Translations under genes and position numbers: made by a program | Part shown: positions 29,593 to 37,824 of the stretch, piece by piece | Position numbering within the stretch: the first letter of the stretch is position 1 | How the letters are laid out: each line of letters begins with the position of its first letter | Assembly: GCA_963746315.1 (NCBI GenBank) | Contig: CAVVAR010000012.1 | Location: 310,001-374,000, forward strand | Direction: 5' to 3' | DNA: 64,000 nucleotides | From: Ga0077555 sp963746315 | Lineage (GTDB): Bacteria > Pseudomonadota > Alphaproteobacteria > Rhizobiales > Hyphomicrobiaceae | The notes under the pieces: model-generated | What the model was told of the DNA's origin: nothing | The model's input: the letters and a program-made list of their open reading frames with translations, nothing else | Database searches by the model: none

Positions 29593-29695
29593 CCAGCTCC
29601 TCGTTGAAGTTTCCCATCTCGGTCAGGAGCTGTTGGCTCGGCATTTCTCCAGCTTCAGAGGCCTTGCTGGCCTTGACGATCACCATGACCCTCAT
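29264..29695 (-). CDS. YCII/DGPF-domain protein
   Basis: A 143-residue protein starting at MRVMVIVKASKASEAGEMP with AAGGAG 9 bp upstream. The signature KDRIVTDGPFAETKELIAGY contains the DGPF motif that names the family, followed by GYWIWKVASMDEAIAWAKRCP. The fold is a ferredoxin-like dimer. Some members are encoded beside ECF sigma factors, but none is present here. The C terminus (ELREQEERL) is a charged helix. The gene ends within the antisense tail drawn for the GFA gene and lies 145 bp after the CobW gene start-side on the same strand, so it is probably independent. Function is unknown. Confidence 0.87.
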   Translation of the reverse strand: MRVMVIVKASKASEAGEMPSQQLLTEMGNFNEELVKAGVMLAGEGLHPSKKGARVRFSGKDRIVTDGPFAETKELIAGYWIWKVASMDEAIAWAKRCPNPHQEDSEVEIRPIFEADDFGEALTPELREQEERLAAGAKHNADS

Positions 29696-29839
29696 CTGTC
29701 GATCTCCTTGGCTTGCGGAATGGGCGCCTGCCGTTCGAGAACAGCGCGCAAGCAGCACCACTGGTTCGAGGACGCACGAGAGGCATCGGACCCGACAACC
29801 TGGAGCGTGGAAATTGGCGGCCGGGGCATGCACTCACTC

Positions 29840-30823
29840 TCAACCCGCCTCTGCCGCGCCCACCTTCCTCACCTCGGCCTCGAGCGCGTCCAGCAGGCGC
29901 TCGATCCACAGTTGCGACAGGCCCCGCCCGATCAGCACGAACCGAGACTGGCGCTCGCCCGATGGCCACCTCTCGAGCCACTGTGGCTCATGGAACACAT
30001 GTTGCACGCCGTGGATGACCGCCGGCTGCGACGGGTGCTCGGCCACATGAACGATGCCTTTGAGGCGGAGCAGGTCGGCGCCGACATGATCCGCGAGGGC
30101 TTCGAAGAAAAGTGTCAGCGCCAGCCCGGGCATCGGTCCAGCGCGCCGGACGACGATGCAACCAATCTCAGGATCATGTGGCAGGGTTGCATCCATCGGC
30201 AGCGTGGTATCGCTCTCACTTCCATTGCCACCGAGCAACTGAGCCGGATCGATCACGCCGTTGATCGCCTCAAAGAGAGGCGCGCCGGGATTGTGACGGC
30301 GGATGCAGGCGAGCAGGGCCGCATCTGGCCCGTCCGCCAGCAGGTCGATCTTGGTCAGGATCAGCCGGTCGGCCACCGCCACCTGCCGCACCGATTGCGG
30401 CTCTCGTGTCAGTGTCGCCGCCCCCGTCACCGCATCCACCGTGGTCACGACGCCGTCGAGCACGATCCCCGCGCCACGTCCCGTCTCGGCCATCACCGCA
30501 TTCAGCACCGGCGCCGGGTCCGCGAGGCCCGACGTCTCGATCACGATCCGCTCGAAAGCCGGTAACGCGCCGCTGAGCCGCCGCGCCACCAGATCGGCGA
30601 GCGTGGCCTCGAGATCGCCCCGTACCATACAGCAGATGCAACCCGTCTCGAGTTGGACGAAGCTTTCCTCGGCCGCCGCGACGAGCTCGTGGTCGATGCC
30701 CACTTCACCGAACTCGTTGATGATCACCGCCGTCCGCGCGAAGCCCGGATGCTTGAGCAGACGCGCCAGCAAAGTGGTCTTGCCACTACCGAGAAACCCC
30801 GTGAGGACGGTGACGGGGATCAT
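29840..30823 (-). CDS. CobW/G3E family GTP-dependent metallochaperone
   Basis: A 327-residue GTPase. Walker A is TGFLGSGKTTLL at residues 8-19, the metal-binding GCICC (CxCC) lies near residue 62, ETSGLADPAP is switch/Walker B, and LTKIDLL supplies the guanine-binding TKxD. The C-terminal CobW_C domain shows LLRLKGIVHVAEHP. Members deliver Zn or Co to client enzymes. The start overlaps the stop of the small preceding gene by four bases (ATGA), and that gene in turn overlaps the dihydropyrimidinase stop, so the three form one operon. Dihydropyrimidinase is a binuclear metal enzyme, which makes it the obvious candidate client; that link is inference. Confidence 0.92.
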   Translation of the reverse strand: MIPVTVLTGFLGSGKTTLLARLLKHPGFARTAVIINEFGEVGIDHELVAAAEESFVQLETGCICCMVRGDLEATLADLVARRLSGALPAFERIVIETSGLADPAPVLNAVMAETGRGAGIVLDGVVTTVDAVTGAATLTREPQSVRQVAVADRLILTKIDLLADGPDAALLACIRRHNPGAPLFEAINGVIDPAQLLGGNGSESDTTLPMDATLPHDPEIGCIVVRRAGPMPGLALTLFFEALADHVGADLLRLKGIVHVAEHPSQPAVIHGVQHVFHEPQWLERWPSGERQSRFVLIGRGLSQLWIERLLDALEAEVRKVGAAEAG

Positions 30824-31149
30824 GACATGGCGTCTGGCATTGGCGGCATCAGCGGCACCACCCGCGCGCGGCTAGGTCGCCATGCGGGATCGATCGTGGA
30901 CCGCAGCACCCGCAGCAGACCAGTCACCGACGACGCCGGCCGCTCGCGCCCCTCGGCCGTCGTCACTATCCACCGAAACGGAATGCCCTCAGGCGCCCGG
31001 CCGACACTAACGTCATCTCCGTTCGCGAGTGAGAGACGCCAACTTCCATCCCGCTCGGTCGTTACAGCCGCGTCGATCTTCCACACGGCAAGACTTGCAC
31101 GGATCAAACCCAGGACCTGGACATCGGTCTCGTCAGGCCGATCGCTCAA
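30820..31149 (-). CDS. small hypothetical protein between dihydropyrimidinase and CobW genes
   Basis: About 109 residues, read from a TTG at 31149 that overlaps the stop of the dihydropyrimidinase gene (TTGA). The residues after it (VQVLGLIRASLAVWKIDAAV, then GSWRLSLANGDDVSVGRAP and PFRWIVTTAEGRERPASSVT) look like a compact alpha-beta domain. A longer frame upstream to 31299 lies inside the previous gene and is not credible. I recognise no family. Overlap at both ends (TTGA upstream, ATGA into CobW) argues for translation and for a role linked to its neighbours. Confidence 0.6.
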   Translation of the reverse strand: MSDRPDETDVQVLGLIRASLAVWKIDAAVTTERDGSWRLSLANGDDVSVGRAPEGIPFRWIVTTAEGRERPASSVTGLLRVLRSTIDPAWRPSRARVVPLMPPMPDAMS

Positions 31150-32564
31150 AGCGCCGGACCCTTCAGGATCTCCGACGGGATCTTGCGGCTCAAATGCTTG
31201 CCGTCTCCGGGCTTGCCCACGTACTTGCCGCCCTCCACCTTCACCGTGCCGCGCAGCATGGTCAGCACCGGCCACGCGTAGATGTCGTGCCCCTCCCACG
31301 GCGTGTAGTCGGTCTGGTGCAGCTCGCTGGCCTTGATCTGGCCGCGCTTGTCCGGATCGAGGATGGTGATGTCGGCGTCACTCCCGGCGGCGATGCAGCC
31401 TTTGCGAGGGTAGAGCCCCATGATCTTCGCCGCGTTCGTCGAGACGAGATCCACGTACTGTGGCAGCGAATAGCCGCGCTTCACGACCATCTGCGTGTAC
31501 ATGACGGCGAGCCGCGGCTCGACCCCCGAGTTGCCGCCGGTCGTGTCGTCGATCCTGATGCCGAGCGTCTTCTCCTTCAGCGTGCAGCAGAGGTCGTCTG
31601 TCGCGACACAGTTGATCGAGCCGTCCCGCGTGCCGGCCCAAAGCTGATCCTGGTCGGCCTGGGACTTCAATGACGGATAGGTATGGTAGATCTGACCGTT
31701 CGGCCGCTTGTAGTCCTCCTGCGTGTAAAGCATGTACTGGTGCAGGCTCTCACCGTAGATCGGCAGGCCCTTGGCCCGCGCCTCGCGGATGGCAGCCACA
31801 CCGGTCGCCGCAGAGACGTGCATCATGTAGAGCGCGCATCCCGGCACGCTTTCGGCCAGCCTGATCACGCGCCGGAACGAGATGTCCTCGGAAAGCTGGC
31901 TGTGCACCTCGGCCATATTCTCGAATCCGGTGCGGCCCTCGCGGATGAGCTTCTGGTACATGTGCATCACGAGGTCGTTGTCCTCGGCATGGATCACGCC
32001 CAGGCCGCCCTCGTGGGCCAGCACCTTGAACACCTCCCACATGTCGCCGAGATCGACCATGCGGCCCTGCCGGTGCGGCCAGATGTTGGTCATGAAGATC
32101 TTGATCGTCGGGTAGCCGGCCTGGATCGCCTCGGCCAGCTCGCCCATCAGCGTGTGCGCCGGCTCCGACTGCAGCATCAGGTGATAGGCATAGTCGCAGG
32201 CCGCTACCGCGAACTGCTTGTCTCTGGATTCGATGCCGTCCCGCACGTGGCCATCGGAGTTGATGTAGGCGAAATCCAGCATCGTCGTGGTGCCGCCGTA
32301 GAGCGCCGCCATGCCGACGTGGTCGGGTCCCCGCGTCAGCAGATCGACGCCGTCGGGCGTGCGGAAAGGATGCGCCATGTGCACATGAGGGTCGACCCCA
32401 CCCGGCATCACGATCTTGCCCGTGGCGTCGATGATGCGGCCCGCCTCCGTGAGCACCCCCGGTGCCGTCACGGCGGCGATGGTCTCGCCCTTCACGGCCA
32501 CATCAGCCTTGATCACGCCCTGCGGCGTCACCACGTCGCCGCCTCGTATGATGATGTCGAGCAT
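31146..32564 (-). CDS. hydA: dihydropyrimidinase/D-hydantoinase-type cyclic amidohydrolase
   Basis: A 472-residue amidohydrolase starting at MLDIIIRGGDVVTP with GGGGAAG about 8 bp upstream. The first metal ligands sit in PGGVDPHVHMAHPF (HxH), the bridging carbamylated Lys in YPTIKIFMT, further His ligands in GVIHAEDND and MMHVSAATG, and the last Asp in VATDDLCC. These binuclear Zn enzymes open dihydropyrimidine or hydantoin rings to N-carbamoyl amino acids. The usual FKxFMAY strand reads IKIFMTN here, so substrate preference may differ from the type enzymes. It is first in an operon with a small unknown gene and a CobW chaperone gene, and is divergent from the biotin carboxylase gene. Confidence 0.9.
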   Translation of the reverse strand: MLDIIIRGGDVVTPQGVIKADVAVKGETIAAVTAPGVLTEAGRIIDATGKIVMPGGVDPHVHMAHPFRTPDGVDLLTRGPDHVGMAALYGGTTTMLDFAYINSDGHVRDGIESRDKQFAVAACDYAYHLMLQSEPAHTLMGELAEAIQAGYPTIKIFMTNIWPHRQGRMVDLGDMWEVFKVLAHEGGLGVIHAEDNDLVMHMYQKLIREGRTGFENMAEVHSQLSEDISFRRVIRLAESVPGCALYMMHVSAATGVAAIREARAKGLPIYGESLHQYMLYTQEDYKRPNGQIYHTYPSLKSQADQDQLWAGTRDGSINCVATDDLCCTLKEKTLGIRIDDTTGGNSGVEPRLAVMYTQMVVKRGYSLPQYVDLVSTNAAKIMGLYPRKGCIAAGSDADITILDPDKRGQIKASELHQTDYTPWEGHDIYAWPVLTMLRGTVKVEGGKYVGKPGDGKHLSRKIPSEILKGPAL

Positions 32565-32776
32565 GTGGCTTCCCCGAAATGGCTGATGTTGCGGCCAAGG
32601 TTTCACTTGCCGTCCCATGATGACGCTGAAAAGCGTTATGACGCAACGGCAGCCGCGCGCACCTTTGCCTGCTTTCCCGGCTGCCGGTCTCCGGAAGGCC
32701 TACCGCCCCCTTTGCACTTGTCTCCGGAATAGCCGACATTGCCCGCCAACAAGCCCCACCTCATCCGGACTCGAGC
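32565..32776. promoter_or_regulatory. divergent promoter region, hydA operon / biotin carboxylase gene
   Basis: This gap of about 210 bp must drive the minus-strand dihydropyrimidinase operon and the plus-strand carboxylase gene. I see no operator-like palindrome strong enough to name. Frames running through it are shadows. Confidence 0.4.
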
Positions 32777-34731
32777 ATGCTCAAGAAGATCCTGATCGCC
32801 AATCGCGGCGAGATCGCCCGGCGGATCATCCGCACTGCCCGCGAGATGGGCGTCGCGACGGTAGCTGTCTACTCCGATGCGGATGCAAGGGCGTTGCACG
32901 TCCAGGAGGCCGACGAGGCGGTGCACATCGGGCCCTCGCCGGCCACCGAGAGCTATCTGCGCGGCGACAAGATCATCGCCGCCGCCAAGGCCACCGGCGC
33001 CGAGGGCATTCATCCCGGCTACGGCTTCCTCGCCGAGAACGCAGATTTTGCCGAGGCGGCGGGCAAGGTCGGCATCAAATTCATCGGCCCGACCCCGGAG
33101 GCCATGCGCGCGCTGGGCGGCAAGGCTGCGGCGAAGGAGGTCGCGATCAAGACCGGCGTTCCGGTCGTACCGGGGTATCAGGGGGGCAAGCAGGACGCAG
33201 CCACGCTCGCCGTCGAGGCGAAGAAGATCGGCTACCCCGTGATGATCAAGGCCGTCGCCGGCGGCGGCGGTCGCGGCATGCGCCTCGTCGCCACCGAGGC
33301 TGAATTGCCCGAGCTGCTCGCTTCGGCCCAACGCGAGGCCGAGGGCGCTTTCGGCGACGCGCGCGTCCTGATCGAGAAGGTTGTCGAGCGCCCGCGACAC
33401 ATCGAGGTGCAGGTCTTCGGCGATGCGCACGGCAACGTCGTCCACATGTTCGAGCGCGATTGCACGCTGCAGCGGCGCAACCAGAAGGTCATCGAGGAAG
33501 CGCCTGCGCCGGGCATGATCCCGAGCTCCGCGAGAAAATGTGCGCCGCCGCCGTCAAGCTCGCGAAGGCGGTCGGCTACGAGGGCGCCGGTACGGTCGAG
33601 TTTCTGGTTGAAGGCGGGAGCCTCGGCCCCGACGCCAAGTGGTACTTCATCGAGATGAACACCCGCCTCCAGGTCGAGCACCCGGTGACGGAGGAGATCA
33701 CCGGCCTCGATCTCGTCGAGTGGCAATTGCGCGTGGCATCCGGCGATAAGCTGCCGCTCGCCCAGTCCGACATCACGATGAGCGGCCACGCCATCGAAGC
33801 GCGCCTCTGCGCCGAGGACCCGGCTAAGGGGTTCTTGCCGAGTGTGGGCCGGATCCACGTATTCGAAGCGACGCAAACCGGCGACCTACGGATCGAAAGC
33901 GGCGTGCAAACGGGTGACATGGTCTCGCCCTTCTACGACTCGATGATTGCCAAATTGATATCGTCGGCTCCGTCGCGAGATGCGGCGGCCGAACTGCTCA
34001 TCGACGCGATCAGGTCGACCACTGTAGCTGGCCCTATCACCAATCAGGCTTTTCTTGCGGCCCTGCTACTGGACGAGCATGTCCGCAACGGCCGCCTCGA
34101 TACGAGCCTCATCGGCCGCAGCATCGACCGGTTCTCCGCGCCTCCCAACATCGTCTGGGCAACGACTGAAGGGATAGAGACTTGGCTCCAGGTGTTGTCC
34201 AGCAACGCCGAGGCGCCGATGTACCTTCGCGGCTCGCCGTGGGGCCGATACGACGGCTTTCAGCTCGGCCCGCGACGTAACGAGCGCAGGCCTGTTGTAG
34301 TGAATGGCGAACGGACAGAGGTGGAAATCTCCTGGAACGAGCATGGCCCGCGCGTTGCACATGTGGGCCCAGCTTTTGAGCGTGGCCCTGGGGTGCACAC
34401 TTATTCGGAGCACGATGTCTCGCTAGGTGTTCTGCTCGTCATCGAGGATGGCGTACAAACCGAGATTGCCCTGCCCACCTACGACGCGTCCGCCATCGAC
34501 GACGGCCAGGCTGGCGACCACGTGCGCGCGCCGATCAACGGTAAGGTCGCCCGCATCTTCGTGACGGAAGGCCAGACCGTTGTGAAAGGCGACCGCATCG
34601 CCGTCGTCGAGGCCATGAAGATGGAGCACGTCCTCCACGCCGCCCGCGACGGCACCATCGCCAAGGTCGCCGCAACCGAGGGCGCACAGGTCAACCAGGG
34701 CGCGCTCATCGCCAGCCTCGCGGAAGCGTGA
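32777..34731 (+). pseudogene. acyl-CoA carboxylase alpha subunit (biotin carboxylase + BCCP), frameshifted near 33523
   Basis: Two frames join into a 651-residue protein. Part 1 (32777 to about 33520): LKKILIANRGEIARRIIRTA, HPGYGFLAENADFA, and the ATP-grasp glycine loop KAVAGGGGRGMRLV. Part 2 (about 33520 to 34731): PELREKMCAAAVKLAKAVGY, EMNTRLQVEHPVTEEITGLDLV (catalytic Glu/Arg), and a C-terminal biotinyl domain with VEAMKMEHVL carrying the biotin Lys. A single missing base at CCG-AG near 33523 restores one frame. The BC-BT-BCCP fusion length suits propionyl-, methylcrotonyl- or geranyl-CoA carboxylase alpha subunits. No carboxyltransferase beta subunit lies in the window, so the acyl substrate is unknown. 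Confidence 0.88.
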
Positions 34732-34815
34732 GACGCCTCCGCTACAGTGGGCCGACCACAGCCAGTCAATCCGTCTCGCGCGCGGCGAAAAAAGCAACGA
34801 TGCCGCCGCCGGGCC

Positions 34816-36000
34816 TCATTTGGGCGGAGGAAGCCAATACGTCGCGTCGGTCGCGGCATCGAACGCGAAGGGATTGGGAGGGCGACCGAACCAGCCTGAC
34901 GATGCGCTGTCCCGTCCAAAGAATCGACCGCAGTCGTTCACCTTTGGCGCCCACTTCCCCGGTACGTAAGCATTCCAGTCGGGACAGAAACTGGATGTCA
35001 TGAAAGCCCTGCAGGCTGCCAGATCTGGCGATTGCTCGAAGCTCGCTCGCTCCTGGTGAAATCGCCATGCCAACTCGCGGAGGCTTCGTGCAAGGGACGC
35101 AGGGATGTCTGGAGGCGCCCAACCCTCGCGCGGATCCTCACCGGTCACGGTGACGAATGTAACGGCCGCGATGTAGTAGAAGCCGAGCTTCGTCAGGTGA
35201 ACATCGTCGGTGAGGATGAGGTCGAGCGTCTCTCGCGTGGTGGCTCTTTTCAGCTCGATGATTTTCCCGGCCGTCGCCTGCTCGATGAGCGACACCAGCG
35301 CCGAAGCTGCCGGCAGCGGTTTTATGCGATCGGGTCGACCCTCTCGATCGAGGCTCATATTGATCCGCCTCGAGACACATCCCCAAACCCGAGAGGCTTT
35401 GCGCTCCAGGCTCACCCAAGGCCCGAGATTGGCCTTATCCTTGATACTCTCCCATGGCTCGAACAGGAAAGTCGTGCCGTTCGGATTGCCGTCGATGAAG
35501 CGCTCGTGGAAGTGCCGCGCATATCGCACGGTATCGTTCCAGCGCAGCGTCGCAGCCGTTTTATGGGATTCGGTCAGGATAAGGGTCGAATAGGATGCGC
35601 CGCCGGCTGGCTCCTTCAGTTCCTGCAGGACATCGATGCCTTCCCTGCCCTGCCGGTCCTTGCCGGACCGATAACCGGACCAGATCGAGCCTTTCGCGGG
35701 GTCTCCCAAGCTCCGGCGAATGATCGGCGAGCCGAGGATGATCTGCTGGTTCCAGGTCACGTCGTAGCCATGGCCACGGGCGAGCTCGGCCAGATAGTCG
35801 CCAAATGGATTATCGGTGAGGCTGTGACCCGAAATGAAGAACCGCAGCGACTTCGGCTCCGCGGCCCTTGCCAGTGAGGCCGGGCTCACAAGCAGGACGA
35901 GAGCGACGAGAGCGGCCATGGTGGCCACCGCGCGATAGCTGGCGCATCCGGCTGCGAGGAACGGCGAACGTCCTCTCGCGTCGTGGTCGAGTGCCGTCAC
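34816..36000 (-). CDS. secreted SGNH-hydrolase-like protein
   Basis: A 394-residue protein. GTG 36000 has AGGAG 7 bp upstream. A hydrophobic signal (VATMAALVALVLLVSPASLARA) precedes the mature start near AEPKS. FFISGHSLTDNPFGDYLAEL matches SGNH block I, with Ser in GHSLTD, and LTDDVHLTKLGFYYIA near the C-terminal third matches block V (Asp-x-x-His). Blocks II/III are less obvious. SGNH enzymes hydrolyse or transfer acyl or acetyl esters. The gene begins 119 bp after the PKS stop on the same strand, so it may be co-transcribed with it; a periplasmic deacylation step would fit but is speculation. Cys-containing C-terminal region (DLAACRAF, SFCPDW, NDCGRFF) could be disulfide-bonded. Confidence 0.7.
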   Translation of the reverse strand: MTALDHDARGRSPFLAAGCASYRAVATMAALVALVLLVSPASLARAAEPKSLRFFISGHSLTDNPFGDYLAELARGHGYDVTWNQQIILGSPIIRRSLGDPAKGSIWSGYRSGKDRQGREGIDVLQELKEPAGGASYSTLILTESHKTAATLRWNDTVRYARHFHERFIDGNPNGTTFLFEPWESIKDKANLGPWVSLERKASRVWGCVSRRINMSLDREGRPDRIKPLPAASALVSLIEQATAGKIIELKRATTRETLDLILTDDVHLTKLGFYYIAAVTFVTVTGEDPREGWAPPDIPASLARSLRELAWRFHQERASFEQSPDLAACRAFMTSSFCPDWNAYVPGKWAPKVNDCGRFFGRDSASSGWFGRPPNPFAFDAATDATYWLPPPK

Positions 36001-36119
36001 CGTGCGCTCCTCTGTAAAAGCCGCTTTATGATCTGACGGCGACCGTCGAGCCCACGGTCTCCGTCATCGCCTGAAGGCCGGGGATCGCATCCGCGTGCTG
36101 GTCACGTGCCGCCGCCAGC

Positions 36120-37790
36120 CTACTCCGCAGCGATCAACAGGCTATCGTTGGCCTCCGCAATTCGTAGTTCCTCGCGGATGATCGCGGCAAGCACACGAAC
36201 ATTCGGCTCCAGCACCATGCTGTCGTGTGTACCGGGGACTTGGATCATCCGCAGCTTGGCGATTATCGGGGACCAGCCGTTGTCCGCTCGCACGAGCGAC
36301 CGATTGAAGTCGAGCAGACGGCCGCCGGTCACGCGGTAGGCCACCTCAGGCACGGGACGGAAATTGATCGCGGACCCCGCGTACGGCTGTCCCACGAAAC
36401 GTCCCAAGGCACGGTAGAATGCAGCCTCGATGGCAGCATTGTGGAATTGCTCGTTCGATAGCGGTGCCGGATTTTGATCCTTATGCAGCCGCGCGCGCTC
36501 CCAGGCGATGCGACGCCTGATCCAATTGGCGAGGAAGGCGCTGCCGTCGCGCTGCAGGTCCTGCCACTTCATCAGCGCGCGATCGATTGCCGTCAGCGGC
36601 GAGTGCTCGGGATAAGGTGTATCGAGCATGATGAGCTGGGCCACGGTCTCGCCCGCGAGGTTGAGCTGCCGCGCCATCTCGAACGCCACGAGGCCACCGC
36701 CCGAAAATCCGCCTAGCAGGTAGGGCCCGGTCGGCTGAACGACGCGCACCTCGGCCAGATAGTCGCGCGCCATCTCCTCGAACGTTTCGTGAGGCTGCTC
36801 GTCGCCGTAAATCCCTCGCGCCTGCAGCCCGTATACCGTCCGATCCTTGCCGATCTGCGTGGCCAGATGCCGGAGATTGAGGATATTGCCGAACATCCCG
36901 GCGCAGATGAAGAACGGCGTCCGCCCGAACGTCTTGCATTGGTGCATCTGCACAATATGCCGGAACTGCGGGCGCGCTACTGTCGAGGTCGCGGTTTCGG
37001 TCGTGTCGTTGGATGTCGACGGGACCAGCTCCGCGAGAAGCTCGGCACATTGGGCAATGGTCGGCGCCTCGATCAATGCCGAGATCGGGATATCGACCGC
37101 GAAAGCGGATTTGACCTTGCGGAACAACCGGACGGCTATCAGTGAGTGGCCGCCGAGATCGAAGAAATCATCGTTGACCCCGACCTTCTGAATGCCGAGG
37201 AGCTCGGTCCAGAATTCCGCGAGTTTCGCCTCGATGTCATTCCGCGGAGCTACGAAATTTGCGCCGGCATCCGGACGGGAAAAGGTGATCTTATCACCTC
37301 TTCGCGTCTCGATCGGCTCTTGCGACTTTTTCAGCTCGGCGAGGTCGAGCGAGCTGACAATGATCTGCGAATGGCCTTTTGTCAGCGCTCTGAGCAGCGC
37401 CTCCGCGCCTTCGGCAGGCAGAATGCCCTGCTCGACCTGGGCCGCCAGGCGCTGCTGTGCCGGCGACATCTCACGCGGCTGCCGGGACGCCACTTTGCCC
37501 GTACCCGCCGTGTCCTCGCGCAAGCCCCGCGCCAGATCGGCGCCGCTCCTCATGATCGTGAATCTTTCGACGTCGACCAGCACGCGACCCTTGCTGTCCG
37601 CGATCGTCACGTCGAAGGTTGCGATGCCGGCATCGAGCTCGCTGTTGGCGCTCAGCCTCGCGTAGCTCCAGATTTCCTTCGGCAGCGGCGCGTGGACACG
37701 AACCGAGCCATAGCCCAGCGGCACCCAAAGTCCATCGTTTGCCGAATAGCCGCCGATGAGGCTCATCGCAAACCCCGTTGCGATGTCCAT
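36120..37790 (-). CDS. polyketide synthase C-terminal part: end of DH, ACP, thioesterase (continues the 37825-42573 gene)
   Basis: This frame holds the second half of the PKS after the one-base shift near 37854. It is open from about 37850, where LHPGLMDIATGF supplies the second DH motif with its Asp. Near 37150 a carrier domain shows VNDDFFDLGGHSLIAVRLFRKV, with Ser for the phosphopantetheine arm. From about 36920 comes an alpha/beta-hydrolase thioesterase: TPFFICAGMFGNILNLRHL, GPYLLGGFSGGGLVAFEMA (nucleophile Ser), IMLDTPYPE (Asp) and VPGTHDSMVLEP (His). An internal ATG at 37790 is simply the first Met in frame, not a real start. The TE should release the finished chain as an acid, lactone or lactam. 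Confidence 0.88.
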   Translation of the reverse strand: MDIATGFAMSLIGGYSANDGLWVPLGYGSVRVHAPLPKEIWSYARLSANSELDAGIATFDVTIADSKGRVLVDVERFTIMRSGADLARGLREDTAGTGKVASRQPREMSPAQQRLAAQVEQGILPAEGAEALLRALTKGHSQIIVSSLDLAELKKSQEPIETRRGDKITFSRPDAGANFVAPRNDIEAKLAEFWTELLGIQKVGVNDDFFDLGGHSLIAVRLFRKVKSAFAVDIPISALIEAPTIAQCAELLAELVPSTSNDTTETATSTVARPQFRHIVQMHQCKTFGRTPFFICAGMFGNILNLRHLATQIGKDRTVYGLQARGIYGDEQPHETFEEMARDYLAEVRVVQPTGPYLLGGFSGGGLVAFEMARQLNLAGETVAQLIMLDTPYPEHSPLTAIDRALMKWQDLQRDGSAFLANWIRRRIAWERARLHKDQNPAPLSNEQFHNAAIEAAFYRALGRFVGQPYAGSAINFRPVPEVAYRVTGGRLLDFNRSLVRADNGWSPIIAKLRMIQVPGTHDSMVLEPNVRVLAAIIREELRIAEANDSLLIAAE

Positions 37791-37824
37791 AAGCCCTGGA
37801 TGCAGAACGAGGCCGCTGGCGAGA

